Origin: a bacterium
GTDB lineage: Bacteria > UBP4 > UBA4092 > JAOAEQ01
Reading direction: 5' to 3'
NCBI GenBank assembly: GCA_026416715.1
Contig: JAOAEQ010000004.1
Location: 62,001 to 126,000, forward strand
Length of the DNA: 64,000 bases
Shown: in pieces, positions 63,638 to 64,000 of the stretch
Numbering within the stretch: the first letter of the stretch is position 1
How the letters are laid out: every line of letters starts with the position of its first letter
The notes under the pieces: model-generated
Told to the model about the DNA's origin: nothing
What the model saw: only the letters and a program-made list of their open reading frames with translations
Database searches by the model: none
Made by a program: the position numbers and the translations under genes

Positions 63638-63722
63638 AACCACAGAGACCGCAGAGAAAAACTGAATAAATATATCTTTTACATTCTATTTTTCTCTGTT
63701 GTTCTCAGTATCCTCTGTGGTT
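63638..63722. repeat. CCACAGAG-type palindromic intergenic repeat
   Basis: The left arm TAACCACAGAGACCGCAGAG and right arm CTCAGTATCCTCTGTGGTT flank an AT-rich centre that also has TCTCTGTTG. It fills the gap between hisI and trpE. Confidence 0.7.
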
Positions 63723-64000
63723 CTATTTTTTATATACTTTCTTCTCATCAAACACTTTTTCGCCGCATTCAACGCAGGTATCTTTCTCTACTTTCCGGAA
63801 AAAACAGGAACGATATCCGGTATGACATGCACCACCGATTTGTTCGACTTTAATCAAAACCGCATCGCCATCGCAATCGATATATACCTCTTTCACTTTC
63901 TGAATATGCCCAGAAGTTTCTCCTTTCCGCCATAGTTTCTGCCGTGACCGGCTGTAAAAACAAGTCTTACCATCCGTTAAAGTTTCAACTAGCGCTTCTT
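63723..64000 (-). CDS. hisI: Phosphoribosyl-AMP cyclohydrolase HisI (partial, N-terminus beyond window)
   Basis: HisI opens the purine ring of PR-AMP in histidine synthesis. The visible 92 codons contain [26 protein letters not shown], the metal-binding [20 protein letters not shown] and [10 protein letters not shown], then a C-terminal extension with [13 protein letters not shown]. The stop is at 63723. It runs in the same direction as trpE but is separated by a repeat. Confidence 0.93.
   Translation of the reverse strand, partial: EALVETLTDGKTCFYSRSRQKLWRKGETSGHIQKVKEVYIDCDGDAVLIKVEQIGGACHTGYRSCFFRKVEKDTCVECGEKVFDEKKVYKK

Noticed and set aside
1-64000. tRNA, rRNA, CRISPR arrays and insertion sequences
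   Set aside because: No cloverleaf-like sequence, spaced direct repeats or transposase frame was found by eye; a tRNAscan or CRISPR search would settle it.

Overview
The window is dense bacterial chromosome from a diderm that I cannot place in a cultured lineage. A YidC with a large periplasmic domain, an outer-membrane-type beta-barrel protein, a twin-arginine leader, a prepilin-like protein and many secreted proteins point to two membranes. Anaerobic redox genes (ferredoxin, DUF1858 protein, ferredoxin-type aldo/keto reductase) and intergenic palindromic repeats of the CCACCAAGG and CCACAGAG type recall uncultivated candidate phyla. No tRNA, rRNA, CRISPR array or insertion sequence was recognised.

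Layout. 1-4565 (minus): the conserved block rpmH-rnpA-yidD-yidC-jag-mnmE, with mnmE cut by the window edge. It is preceded by a separate 17-codon lysine-rich microgene with its own promoter, ribosome-binding site and terminator. 4998-9137 (plus): a polyprenyl-phosphate sugar cassette (PAP2-GT39 fusion, GT2, flippase-like protein). 9178-11306: der and plsY. 11689-16454: GH57 branching enzyme, PTS EIIA, zinc-ribbon protein and cstA. 17529-19406: Crp/Fnr regulator, ferredoxin and DUF1858 protein. 19466-21356: a compact five-gene operon from one consensus promoter: hicB, hicA, a 57-residue Cys/His protein, an HhH-GPD DNA glycosylase-like protein with an altered Fe-S motif, and a 155-residue protein of unknown function.

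21467-32958 holds large secreted proteins, mostly glycoside-hydrolase-like or carbohydrate-binding, plus a transglutaminase and a four-helix-bundle protein gene flanked by inverted repeats. 33427-36911 (minus) is thrS-infC-rpmI-rplT; infC appears to start with ATA, and a strong RNA hairpin lies between infC and rpmI. 37101-49531 holds membrane and secreted proteins, a prepilin, a DUF362 protein, an aldo/keto reductase and a large membrane adenylate cyclase. 49623-51727 encodes a stand-alone MshEN-type domain followed by an MshEN-DnaA ATPase fusion that lacks the DnaA DNA-binding domain.

52685-63630 (minus) contains pheS alone, then the tryptophan operon trpE-G-D-C-F-B-A running into accD and folC. 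A truncated HEPN gene and an intact MNT nucleotidyltransferase gene sit between trpG and trpD. hisI enters from the right edge.

Short repeats are scattered between genes and in places enter coding sequence: inside der, at the end of the flippase-like gene, and around the four-helix-bundle gene. The most unusual items are the hicBA-glycosylase operon, the MshEN-DnaA fusion, the 17-residue microgene, and the repeat-derived segment in Der. Assignments rest on motif recognition by eye; no database search was run.
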